From a virus, in the IMG/VR virus record IMGVR_UViG_3300047557_002126, positions 1 to 57,430 of that record: 57,430 bases of DNA; one strand, written 5' to 3'. Position numbers and translations under genes: made by a program. Shown here piece by piece: positions 33,090 to 40,268 of this stretch (the stretch's first letter is position 1; each line of letters starts with the position of its first letter). The notes beneath the pieces were generated by a model. The model did not search any database, was not told where the DNA came from, and saw only the letters and a program-made list of their open reading frames with translations.

Positions 33090-33748
33090 TGCAAAATACC
33101 CCCTGGCATTAGATTTGTAATTAAACCACCTGGCATCATGTTGCTAAGAACTTGAGCCTTAAATGCATTAAGCAAACTGCCAGACACGCTTTGGGCTTGC
33201 TCTTCCGCATCTTTAGGTTGAATTTCCAAGCCTGCATTGCGCAGTGTGTCTAGAACACTTGGCATCTCTCCAGGGAGTGCTGGGCGTGAAAAATCAATAC
33301 CTTGATCAAGCTGGCCGACCTTCCCGTAATAATCACGGGCAGCTTTCATACGCACTTCATCTTTTGGGATCCCAGCACGTTCAAAATCACGGCGGAATAC
33401 CAAAGCAGCTTGCTCAGGAGATTGTGCTTTACGCAAGGATGCGGCAGCACGGCTCTCTGGTCCTTGTAGTTCATATACAAGGAAATCTGCTTGAAGCTCA
33501 GGATCACCTGGGTCCTTTTTGCGTTGCTTTGCAAAATTAACCAAAGCACTCTGTCGGCCACCCGTCCATTGGGCAAGGCCATAGCCGCCACGGCCCATTG
33601 GACCACCCACCTTGCCACCTTCGTTGACACGCGGATTAAAACCAGATTCCTGAGCAAAATTTCCAAGTACGCCAGCAATCTGGGCATTGGAAAAACCTTG
33701 TTGTTTTAATCGTCTTGCGACAACAGCGGCGGCGGGATTTAATGACAT
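33086..33748 (-). CDS. phage tail lysozyme (lytic transglycosylase-like)
   Basis: A 220-residue protein whose first 150 residues match the phage tail lysozyme family: LKQQGFSNAQIAGVLGNFAQ, ESGFNP (likely catalytic Glu), YGLAQWTGGRQSALVNFA and FLVYELQGPESRA. It would degrade peptidoglycan during entry as part of the virion. The C-terminal 60 residues (SGSLLNAFKAQVLSNMMPGG...) are hydrophobic, perhaps a membrane-contact tail. A similar LLGAFKQQILGNVL end occurs in the M23 gene at 35454. A strong AAGGAG precedes the ATG. Confidence 0.8.
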   Translation of the reverse strand: MSLNPAAAVVARRLKQQGFSNAQIAGVLGNFAQESGFNPRVNEGGKVGGPMGRGGYGLAQWTGGRQSALVNFAKQRKKDPGDPELQADFLVYELQGPESRAAASLRKAQSPEQAALVFRRDFERAGIPKDEVRMKAARDYYGKVGQLDQGIDFSRPALPGEMPSVLDTLRNAGLEIQPKDAEEQAQSVSGSLLNAFKAQVLSNMMPGGLITNLMPGGILQ

Positions 33749-33761
33749 TCTCGGCTTCTCC

Positions 33762-33878
33762 TTAATCTCCTACCCAGTTTGAACTTGCTCTGAGACCAGG
33801 AATAAAAACTGTTTGCAGAACCAAGGCGGTTGCAAGATGGGTCAAAGAACGCTTAACAAGTCTGGGACAAAGAATCAT
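33762..33878 (-). CDS. possible 38-aa small protein
   Basis: In the 221-nt gap between 33749 and 33969, an ATG at 33878 opens a 38-residue frame, MILCPRLVKRSLTHLATALV..., ending NWVGD, 13 nt before the next ATG. The sequence forms a plausible basic-hydrophobic helix. No ribosome site is clear. The remaining 91 nt up to 33969 hold small hairpins (GAATC/GATTC, CCAG/CTGG) and no gene I can support. Confidence 0.35.
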   Translation of the reverse strand: MILCPRLVKRSLTHLATALVLQTVFIPGLRASSNWVGD

Positions 33879-33969
33879 TGGATTAAAGCAACAACACTGG
33901 CCCCCGTGAATCTATGATTCGTGTCCAGCAGGCTGGGCTTACATGCAAAGCAATGCCAGGTGTTTTATT

Positions 33970-34953
33970 TTACTTGTTCTTAGCCTGACCTAAAAGTTGA
34001 CGCTGGTATGCTTCAATCATTTCAGGTGTTAAATTCTCATCAGAGAAATTAAGAAACGGAGCGCCTTCGCCGCCAACAAACGTTGGGCTAGCAGGATTTA
34101 ACGCTTGATCAACTTGAGGAGTTAAAGGTGTCGGGCCAAGGGTAGGTTCACCCATTGTCGTCGAGCCGCCTCCTGTTTGATAACCAAATGTCCGTTGCAT
34201 TAACGGATTAAAAGAAGGGGCTGGCATTTGACCGGTCTGCTTCTGGATTACATCAAACCCGGATTGACCAGGTTGAACTTTTGCTGCAAGTTTAGGATTA
34301 GCCTTGGCCCACATGGCCATACCAATATCTTCAGCCGACTGGACTTGCTCTGGAGTGGCGCCAGGTGCTGCTGCAAGTCGACGAGCAGCCTCATAACGTT
34401 GTAATTCAGGATCTTGTGCAGTCAGCTGAGCAACACGAGATTTCTCTTGTTGATAAGCGCGTTCTGCAGGATTGCGTCCCTCAGTGCCTGCAAACGAAGT
34501 TTCTGCGGGAATATAGCTAGCCATGTTCCCGCCACCAATGCCACCGCCTGCAGTCGGGCCAGTAGCTGCGCGAGCGGCTGCAGATAAACGCAATTCATCT
34601 CCACGGTAATTAGGAGGTAAATTGCCAACACGCGGTGAAGTATAGGGAATCTGCCCTTGCATTAACTGACCAGCTGCATATTGCAGCTCATTTATTGGTC
34701 CGCGAGCAATATTTAAAACATCTGCAGCGTTACGTTGTTTTTGTTCTTGATAGCCAGGGATGGAATAAACAAGACTGGCTAATCCTGCTCCAAGATTTCC
34801 TCCCCTTGGTGCCAATGCACCTCCCCGCGTTGATAAGGAGCCAGCCCGAGTAACGGCTCCCGCAGCAGGAGGTAATGCTCTGGTATTTGTTACGTCACGT
34901 ACTTGAACAGGACGTACACCACCGCGACCAAATAACGAATTAAACCAAGACAT
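33970..34953 (-). CDS. hypothetical virion protein, Gly/Ala-rich
   Basis: About 327 residues from the ATG at 34953 (MSWFNSLFGRGGVRPVQVRD), which overlaps the previous stop (TAATG); an in-frame TTG at 34962 is less likely. Regions rich in Gly, Ala, Pro and Gln suggest disorder. It is one of several similar proteins in the morphogenesis block. Function is unknown. Confidence 0.6.
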   Translation of the reverse strand: MSWFNSLFGRGGVRPVQVRDVTNTRALPPAAGAVTRAGSLSTRGGALAPRGGNLGAGLASLVYSIPGYQEQKQRNAADVLNIARGPINELQYAAGQLMQGQIPYTSPRVGNLPPNYRGDELRLSAAARAATGPTAGGGIGGGNMASYIPAETSFAGTEGRNPAERAYQQEKSRVAQLTAQDPELQRYEAARRLAAAPGATPEQVQSAEDIGMAMWAKANPKLAAKVQPGQSGFDVIQKQTGQMPAPSFNPLMQRTFGYQTGGGSTTMGEPTLGPTPLTPQVDQALNPASPTFVGGEGAPFLNFSDENLTPEMIEAYQRQLLGQAKNK

Positions 34954-35414
34954 TACCGCCAAACCTCATGTAAATAAATGCGGGTGCCAACACCTACGTC
35001 AGCTGGACCAGGGAGGGCCTGGATAAACTCAGCGCCAGAGCGCTCAAAGCGATACCGAGCCTGGAACGGATCTTTGTAGTTGGGAACATAAAGAATATTG
35101 GCAAGTCGATTTGTCTCATAGAGATAAATCTCATCCCAAACCTTTAAAGCTTCTTTGGCATTGCTGGAACGGATCGTACGATCAACGTCACCAACAATGT
35201 TCTCGATCCGTGTCGAGGGGGAAGATGCAACCTCTGTCTTTTTCTCGGCAGTATCGCAGCGCCCAACCTGGATAATAATTTTGTCGTAGAAGTACGAATC
35301 TGGGACCGTATTCATCGCTTCTTCCAGACGGGCATAGTCACCCGCTGGAACAGAAACGGTAAAGTATCCCAAATGATACCTAACCCTACTTTTGTCGAAG
35401 TCAGATAACTGCAC
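34953..35414 (-). CDS. hypothetical structural protein (adaptor-like)
   Basis: A 153-residue protein with a GTG start: SDFDKSRVRYHLGYFTVSVP, then YDKIIIQVGRCDTAEKKTEV. Proteins with this opening recur in cyanophage head-tail regions. It could be a head-tail connector or stabiliser, judging only from its place, size and mixed alpha/beta form. It overlaps the gene after it by one base of the stop/start. Confidence 0.6.
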   Translation of the reverse strand: MQLSDFDKSRVRYHLGYFTVSVPAGDYARLEEAMNTVPDSYFYDKIIIQVGRCDTAEKKTEVASSPSTRIENIVGDVDRTIRSSNAKEALKVWDEIYLYETNRLANILYVPNYKDPFQARYRFERSGAEFIQALPGPADVGVGTRIYLHEVWR

Positions 35415-35453
35415 TTATACGACCCAGGATATTTTTATTATAAAAGCAGCAAA

Positions 35454-36146
35454 TCAAACGGTTTCGTAACCGGTTGTTAATCCATATGCGCCAAATGGAT
35501 TCATTGCTGTTTGAAGAACATTGCCGAGAATTTGTTGTTTAAATGCACCCAGTAATGTTTGTGGTTCTCTCTTTTGTTCCGCCTTGCGTGGCTCGTAATT
35601 TGTGCCAAGCATAAAAGCTTCGATCAAATCACCGGTACGACGCTGAGATTCGTCATAGCTAATACCAGGATTTGCAGCAACGCTTGTATTGGTCAGATCT
35701 GTTGCCTCGCCTAAGGTCTTCATGTGACCATAGCCAAGTTCATATTTCTGGTCTGGTGTTGTCCAGGTAGCAAGGTTTCCATAGCCACCTACATTAGAAC
35801 GAGGGGTAAATTTAATGTCGCCCTCAACATAAATCTCTGTCCCTTCTTTACCTGCGTAATCGCGCCCGCGATGATATCTACTTGCGCCGGGAATGCCTGT
35901 ATTGCGTGGACCCCATCCAGATGTCATGGTTAGTCCAGCAGCCGGATTTAAAATAACCTGACCGCTTTTATCTTGAATATATTTGGGTACGCGATTTGGA
36001 CCCACACGTACGTTTAAAAATTTGCTGCGGTGAATACCAGGATCTTCGTATTCACCAGTAACTAAATTTTTTACATACGCATGAAGATGGGGGCCACTAG
36101 ATACACCAGTGGATCCAAGCTGTCCGAGTCTTGTAATCTTTGCCAT
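35454..36146 (-). CDS. M23-like peptidase with permuted motif order
   Basis: A 230-residue protein. SSGPHLHAYVKN (H-x-H) is at residues 16-27, and SGWGPR...YHRGRDYAGKEGT (H-x-x-x-D) comes only at about 75-102, followed by GGYGNLA and YELGYGHMKTLG. In ordinary M23 enzymes the HLH motif closes the domain, so this is a circular permutation or one complete site made from halves of two copies. Zinc peptidases of this type cut peptidoglycan cross-links. The C-terminus is hydrophobic (AFKQQILGNVLQTAMN), like that of the tail lysozyme. Confidence 0.72.
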   Translation of the reverse strand: MAKITRLGQLGSTGVSSGPHLHAYVKNLVTGEYEDPGIHRSKFLNVRVGPNRVPKYIQDKSGQVILNPAAGLTMTSGWGPRNTGIPGASRYHRGRDYAGKEGTEIYVEGDIKFTPRSNVGGYGNLATWTTPDQKYELGYGHMKTLGEATDLTNTSVAANPGISYDESQRRTGDLIEAFMLGTNYEPRKAEQKREPQTLLGAFKQQILGNVLQTAMNPFGAYGLTTGYETV

Positions 36147-36165
36147 GATTACATTTTAAAACAAG

Positions 36166-36189
36166 AAAACCCCCGGTTTCCCAGGGGTT
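36166..36189 (-). terminator. terminator of the HhH gene (minus)
   Basis: On the minus strand, AACCCC-T-GG and CC-G-GGGGTT pair around a 4-nt loop with one mismatch, followed by TTTTCTTGTTTT. It lies between the HhH gene stop and the M23 start and probably ends or attenuates transcription from upstream. Confidence 0.75.
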
Positions 36190-36201
36190 CTTGAGATGAG
36201 A

Positions 36202-36612
36202 TTAAACCCTAATCAGATCGGCTGCCATCACAGCCTCCCAATCAACTCTTTTAATTTGTTTTAACTGCTCAAGACTGTTAAATCTTTCACCCGACAAAGA
36301 CATCTGAAGATCTTTGATTTCCCGAGCAGTCTTCAGTCCAATGCCCTTGATATGATCAGCGATCATCTGAGCAGTGGCCGAATTAATATTTAATCGGGTA
36401 TCAGGGGGAAAGGCGCGGGGCTCTTCTTGTGCCGCTCGATCTTTTACCTGAAGAGTTTTAACCTTTTTGGTTGCACCTTCGTCAGGTTCAATTTCTGTTT
36501 TGTAAACGGTATAAAGGCGACCGTCCTGATCCTCGACCATGAACCAATCGCCGTTATCCCATTCGCTAACAACTTTGACGCGAGCGCCGTTCTTTTTGTG
36601 CTTATAGAGCAT
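36202..36612 (-). CDS. helix-hairpin-helix protein (ComEA-like)
   Basis: A 136-residue protein. The N-terminal 70 residues look like a small beta barrel (VKVVSEWDNGDWFMVEDQDG) and the C-terminal half is a ComEA-type HhH: RLNINSATAQMIADHIKGIG, LKTAREIKDLQ and FNSLEQLKQIKRVDWE. HhH domains bind DNA non-specifically. Located among the head genes, so a DNA-packaging or virion-DNA role is possible. A 9-bp hairpin sits 2 nt before the ATG. Confidence 0.72.
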   Translation of the reverse strand: MLYKHKKNGARVKVVSEWDNGDWFMVEDQDGRLYTVYKTEIEPDEGATKKVKTLQVKDRAAQEEPRAFPPDTRLNINSATAQMIADHIKGIGLKTAREIKDLQMSLSGERFNSLEQLKQIKRVDWEAVMAADLIRV

Positions 36613-36614
36613 AA

Positions 36615-36639
36615 GGACCAGGGATCAAATCTCTGGTCC
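36615..36639 (-). promoter_or_regulatory. 9-bp hairpin at HhH start codon
   Basis: GGACCAGAG and CCCTGGTCC (one G-U) pair around a 7-nt loop on the minus strand, ending 2 nt before the ATG at 36612. No T-run follows, so it is not an ordinary terminator. Confidence 0.6.
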
Positions 36640-36652
36640 TAGTTTACCCCAA

Positions 36653-37456
36653 TCAGCTGACAGTGCGACCGGTCAGATAACCGTCGATGTCTTCGTAGCC
36701 AGGAGCTTCGTCGGGCTGGATGTAGCACACTTCCACAACCAGGTAACCGGTACGGCCAGCATTGGCATCACCGCTGGAGATGTAGAAACCACCAGAAGTT
36801 GTGGTGCTGTTAGCAGTCTCCTTAGCGAACACCTTCAGGGTGGTAGCAGCGGTAGCGGCGTAGTTCACGTTACCGGCGGTCACACCAGCAGCGCCCGAAG
36901 CGATCAGGAAAGGATTGGTGCTGTAAGCAGCGGAACCACCAGCGAAGAAGATTTCACCAGCCTGGGTACCAGACACAGTGGAGGCCAGGTTGGCCTGGAT
37001 CACACCTTCGCCAATACCGGAGGCAGCGGTAGGGCTGCCAGCATTGGAGCGACCGAAGGAGATCACGTTGCCGGTAGCGGCATACACACCGGAAGCCACG
37101 CGGCCATCACCCCAGCCAGAAGCCACGGAGATGGTGGTGCGGTACACATAAGCAGGCAGAGTGCTGCTACCAGAGATCACCATGCCGGTGATGTCGGGCC
37201 GGGTGTCGTCCTGGCGATAGGGCGAAGGAACGATCACATCAGCCGAAGCCACAGCGCCAGCGCCAGAGGTGGTGGTCACAGGGACATAACCACGCTGCTG
37301 GAAGTAACGATAACCAGGAACGGCCAGCACAGAAGTGGGGCCACCCTTGGACGAATCGTTGGTGCCGTTGTCGTTGGTATCAATGTTCTTGTACCAACCG
37401 TTCAGAGGCTCTGCCCAGTTACCTGGGTAGATCTTTTTAGCAGACAAATAAGTCAT
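36653..37456 (-). CDS. probable capsid-associated (decoration-like) protein
   Basis: A 267-residue protein beginning MTYLSAKKIYPGNWAEPLNG, rich in Gly, Ala, Ser and Thr with beta-sheet character (VASGVYAATGNVISFGRSNA). It follows the major capsid gene directly, has a strong AAAGGAG site, and like that gene uses codons ending in C or G far more than neighbours do, which suggests very high expression. A decoration or second capsid protein fits this, but no motif proves it. Confidence 0.6.
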   Translation of the reverse strand: MTYLSAKKIYPGNWAEPLNGWYKNIDTNDNGTNDSSKGGPTSVLAVPGYRYFQQRGYVPVTTTSGAGAVASADVIVPSPYRQDDTRPDITGMVISGSSTLPAYVYRTTISVASGWGDGRVASGVYAATGNVISFGRSNAGSPTAASGIGEGVIQANLASTVSGTQAGEIFFAGGSAAYSTNPFLIASGAAGVTAGNVNYAATAATTLKVFAKETANSTTTSGGFYISSGDANAGRTGYLVVEVCYIQPDEAPGYEDIDGYLTGRTVS

Positions 37457-37490
37457 TTATTTCTCCTTTTGTTTTGTGCTAAGAGAATTA

Positions 37491-38654
37491 TCAGATGCTG
37501 CCGTCGTCAGACACGAAGCTGAAGGCAGTGGTCACGAAGTCCTTGTTCAGGATTTCGAAGCCAGCGTACAGCTGCCAAATCAAAATGATGAAGCGGCTGA
37601 AGTCGTCGTTGTTGTTGATGAGGACCTGAGCGTTCGGGCCACCGATACCAACACCAATCGCCTGAGGACCGAAGAAGTAACCTTGGGCAACTTCTTGGGA
37701 GGTGTAGCTGGAACCACCATCGAACGAAGCGGTGACGTTCTTGGTCGGGAAGTTGGTCGACTCGAAGAACTTAACGCCTTCAAACTGCACGCCAGTCGGC
37801 ATCACAGGCTCACCAGCCAGGAAGTAGCCCTGACCAGCTTGGGGACCCATGTAGAACGATGCGTTGTTAGGCATCGCAGGGTTGCCCATGTACATGCCCT
37901 GACCGGGGTTGCCAGCGTAACGGGCAATCTCACGGAAGTCAGGATCACGACGCAGGTGCATCATGAAGGTGGGATCGCAAATGCAGCGATACAGACCATC
38001 AGCGTAGGTAGGAACGTTACGCTTACGCAGGTCCTTCACCACATTCAGCAGGTCGGTACGGACCTGGAACTGCTGCACCTGGTTGCCGTACTCGGTGGTG
38101 GTGTAAGAAATACGACCGGAAGCATCTTTGTTTTTACCACCAGCGAAGTAGTAACCGCCCTGGGTGGTAGAAGCTTCACCATTGGCTTCGGCTTTGGCGA
38201 GTTCATCAATGAACACGCGGTCGCGCCAACGGCGATAGTCGTCGAGCAGCGTCAGGCTACCGATCGACTGATGGAACATGTTGAGGTTACCGGTGTCCAG
38301 CAGAAGACGCTGGGCGGTAATCAGGGTCTCACGAGCAATCTTGAAGGTGCTCGGCTGGGTCGGATCGCCCGGATCAGCAGGACCGGTGTACTCTTTCAGC
38401 ACCACAAGCACCTTTTCCTTGGTGATGTTGCGGCTGTTAGCAGTACCGATAGTCTGGTCAGCAATACGCTCCCGGCTATCCTTCGTGCCAGGGCTACCCC
38501 AGAACTTGTAGCGGTCTAACTGAACGGTTTGACCAGGCTGACGGGTGAAGTCGTGAACAACCACGGGCTCCACTGCCATTTCAGCGATGTAGGCAGGATG
38601 CGGACGGTAGAGTTCCGCACCAAGGATTTTTGGAAAATCGTTATCAAGAAACAC
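37491..38654 (-). CDS. probable major capsid protein
   Basis: A 387-residue protein starting at GTG (38654), with GGAGG 12 nt upstream. It follows the portal and scaffold genes in the usual head order. It contains a long N-arm (RQPGQTVQLDRYKFWGSPGT), a helix-rich core (LLNVVKDLRKRNVPTYADGL, MMHLRRDPDFREIARYA) and a C-terminal GVGIGGPNAQVLINNNDDFS. This resembles N4 gp56-type capsid proteins. Codon use is strongly biased to G/C-ending codons, expected for the most abundant virion protein. Confidence 0.72.
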   Translation of the reverse strand: MFLDNDFPKILGAELYRPHPAYIAEMAVEPVVVHDFTRQPGQTVQLDRYKFWGSPGTKDSRERIADQTIGTANSRNITKEKVLVVLKEYTGPADPGDPTQPSTFKIARETLITAQRLLLDTGNLNMFHQSIGSLTLLDDYRRWRDRVFIDELAKAEANGEASTTQGGYYFAGGKNKDASGRISYTTTEYGNQVQQFQVRTDLLNVVKDLRKRNVPTYADGLYRCICDPTFMMHLRRDPDFREIARYAGNPGQGMYMGNPAMPNNASFYMGPQAGQGYFLAGEPVMPTGVQFEGVKFFESTNFPTKNVTASFDGGSSYTSQEVAQGYFFGPQAIGVGIGGPNAQVLINNNDDFSRFIILIWQLYAGFEILNKDFVTTAFSFVSDDGSI

Positions 38655-38764
38655 TGTTTAATATCCTCCAGAGTCGCAGGACTTGTGGGTGAAAGATTTA
38701 GACAAGTTTTGTCTTATCTAAAACAAATTTTAGCAGGATCTAATTTTTTGTTTAAATAAACAAA

Positions 38765-39256
38765 TTAGACGTACTGCAGATTACTGGAACCATAAGATTC
38801 CGGATTAATTCCTTGCTGCATTCCAGGAATTCCGATGGCGTTGTAAATGTCTGCACCGCCACCACCGGCAAGGCCGCCAATACCTGCTGCAATAGGAACA
38901 CCTAAGGCTCCTTGAACAGCAAGAGTTGTAGGCAGCGTACGAGCACTATTTACAGCTTGCTTAGCTGAAATTTTTGCTGCACCAGCAGCTACTGCATCAC
39001 CAGAACGACGGGCTTTGCTAGCAGCACGGATGGCATCAATTGCATTTTGCTTTCCAAGAGCGCGTGCCCTTGGTGCAAGGCCAGCAACAAAACCAGGAAT
39101 TGCGGCAAGTGATGCAGCATTTAATGCCTCCATGCCCAAACGAAGCGGACCTTCACCTCGTTCGTCATCCATTACGTTGCCAATAAGAGAGCCACCAGCG
39201 CCGAGAACAGCGCCGGTAGCAGCTCCAATCAGTGGTCCGTATTTACCGGCTAACAC
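38765..39256 (-). CDS. Gly/Ala-rich membrane-associating virion protein
   Basis: A 163-residue protein from GTG at 39256 with a GGAG site; its start lies 4 nt after the scaffold stop. Hydrophobic Gly/Ala segments (LIGAATGAVLGAGGSLIG, LAVQGALGVPIAAGIGGLAG) look like membrane-inserting helices. It may be an ejection or portal-channel protein, by analogy with similar Gly/Ala-rich proteins at 48276-50717. The 110-nt gap after it has a TTTGTTTA/TAAACAAA repeat and a GACAA/TTGTC hairpin. Confidence 0.55.
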   Translation of the reverse strand: MLAGKYGPLIGAATGAVLGAGGSLIGNVMDDERGEGPLRLGMEALNAASLAAIPGFVAGLAPRARALGKQNAIDAIRAASKARRSGDAVAAGAAKISAKQAVNSARTLPTTLAVQGALGVPIAAGIGGLAGGGGADIYNAIGIPGMQQGINPESYGSSNLQYV

Positions 39257-39260
39257 TGAA

Positions 39261-40268
39261 TCACTCCATTACAAACAGTTTGTTGGCAACGGTTTGAGGC
39301 TGAGCTTGATTCAGAACACGCCAGGCGTTCTGGGGATCACGTGCCATCATTTCGCTGAAGGTGCCCCAGAAGTTTTCAGGCTGTTGAGGAGCAGCTGCAG
39401 CGGGAGGAGCGGGGAACTCACCAATCTGGCTGTAAGCATCAGTGGTGGGATAGCCACGGGTCTCCAGTTCAGCTTCGCTTTCATACACCGGGCAAGGACC
39501 TTCGGGACCGAAGAACTTAAGGGTGTAATCGCTCAGAACATCTGGGTTGGTAAGAATCTCGTTATAAGCAAGATTCTCCTGGTGCTCATTAACTGCAAAG
39601 TTGGCATAACCAACAATCAGATTTTGGGCACGCTCGCCCCAGGCAACAGCACTATCCAGCATCTGTTCCAGCTGGACGGCGTAATTATTTAGAACGGCGG
39701 GAGCTTCGGTTCCGAACGCGTTTAGCACCTCGCGTGTTTCCGGACTCATCCGGTAATAATCCGCGATCGCGTTGTCCACTTCCGCGCTCGGATCCTGATT
39801 CAGAGCCTGTGAGAGCGCCGAATAAATTGGGGAAGAGTTGGGAGAGTAATCCTGGCTGGGCGACCAAGTCGGCTGAGCCGATGGTTGCATAGCTGGGCTG
39901 CTGACTTGGCCGTAATTCGCCGGGGTAAATTGAGTCGGCGGAATCGATGGTTGAGCCTGGAACGGGGATTGAACTGGTGCGCTCAGCAGGTTCACCACCT
40001 TGTTGAACGCCGATTCCCAGGGATTCCCCGCCGGTTCCGAAGTCGGTTGGGATTGGGGGGCGTACGCTGTAGGGGCGGATTGGTAGCTGGGGCTCGCCTG
40101 TGGTACTGCTTGGGGGTAGCTGGTACCCACCTGATAAGCCACTGGAGCTGCCTGGTAGCTGGGGGCTGGTGCCGCCGCTGTCGGAGCTGCCACCACGTAG
40201 CTGCTGGGGGCTACTGCTACTGGTGCTTGGCTCGTCTGTGGGGTCGATTGGACGGTAGCGTCCTGCAT
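39261..40268 (-). CDS. probable scaffolding protein, overlapping portal
   Basis: A 335-residue acidic protein. The N-terminal 150 residues are Pro/Ala/Gln/Ser-rich and disordered (PSYQAAPVAYQVGTSYPQAV), and the C-terminal part is helical and acidic. It lies between portal and capsid genes, the common place of a scaffold. Its first 195 codons (40268-39685) lie within the portal gene in another frame, and a canonical AAAGGAGATGAGTT ribosome site precedes the ATG. Confidence 0.6.
   Translation of the reverse strand: MQDATVQSTPQTSQAPVAVAPSSYVVAAPTAAAPAPSYQAAPVAYQVGTSYPQAVPQASPSYQSAPTAYAPQSQPTSEPAGNPWESAFNKVVNLLSAPVQSPFQAQPSIPPTQFTPANYGQVSSPAMQPSAQPTWSPSQDYSPNSSPIYSALSQALNQDPSAEVDNAIADYYRMSPETREVLNAFGTEAPAVLNNYAVQLEQMLDSAVAWGERAQNLIVGYANFAVNEHQENLAYNEILTNPDVLSDYTLKFFGPEGPCPVYESEAELETRGYPTTDAYSQIGEFPAPPAAAAPQQPENFWGTFSEMMARDPQNAWRVLNQAQPQTVANKLFVME

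Noticed and set aside
37476-38519. 347-codon open frame on the plus strand
   Set aside because: It is antisense to the probable capsid gene. The codon bias of the capsid gene removes stop codons on the other strand. The sequence looks like reversed codons (many Val, Glu, His) and there is no ribosome site.
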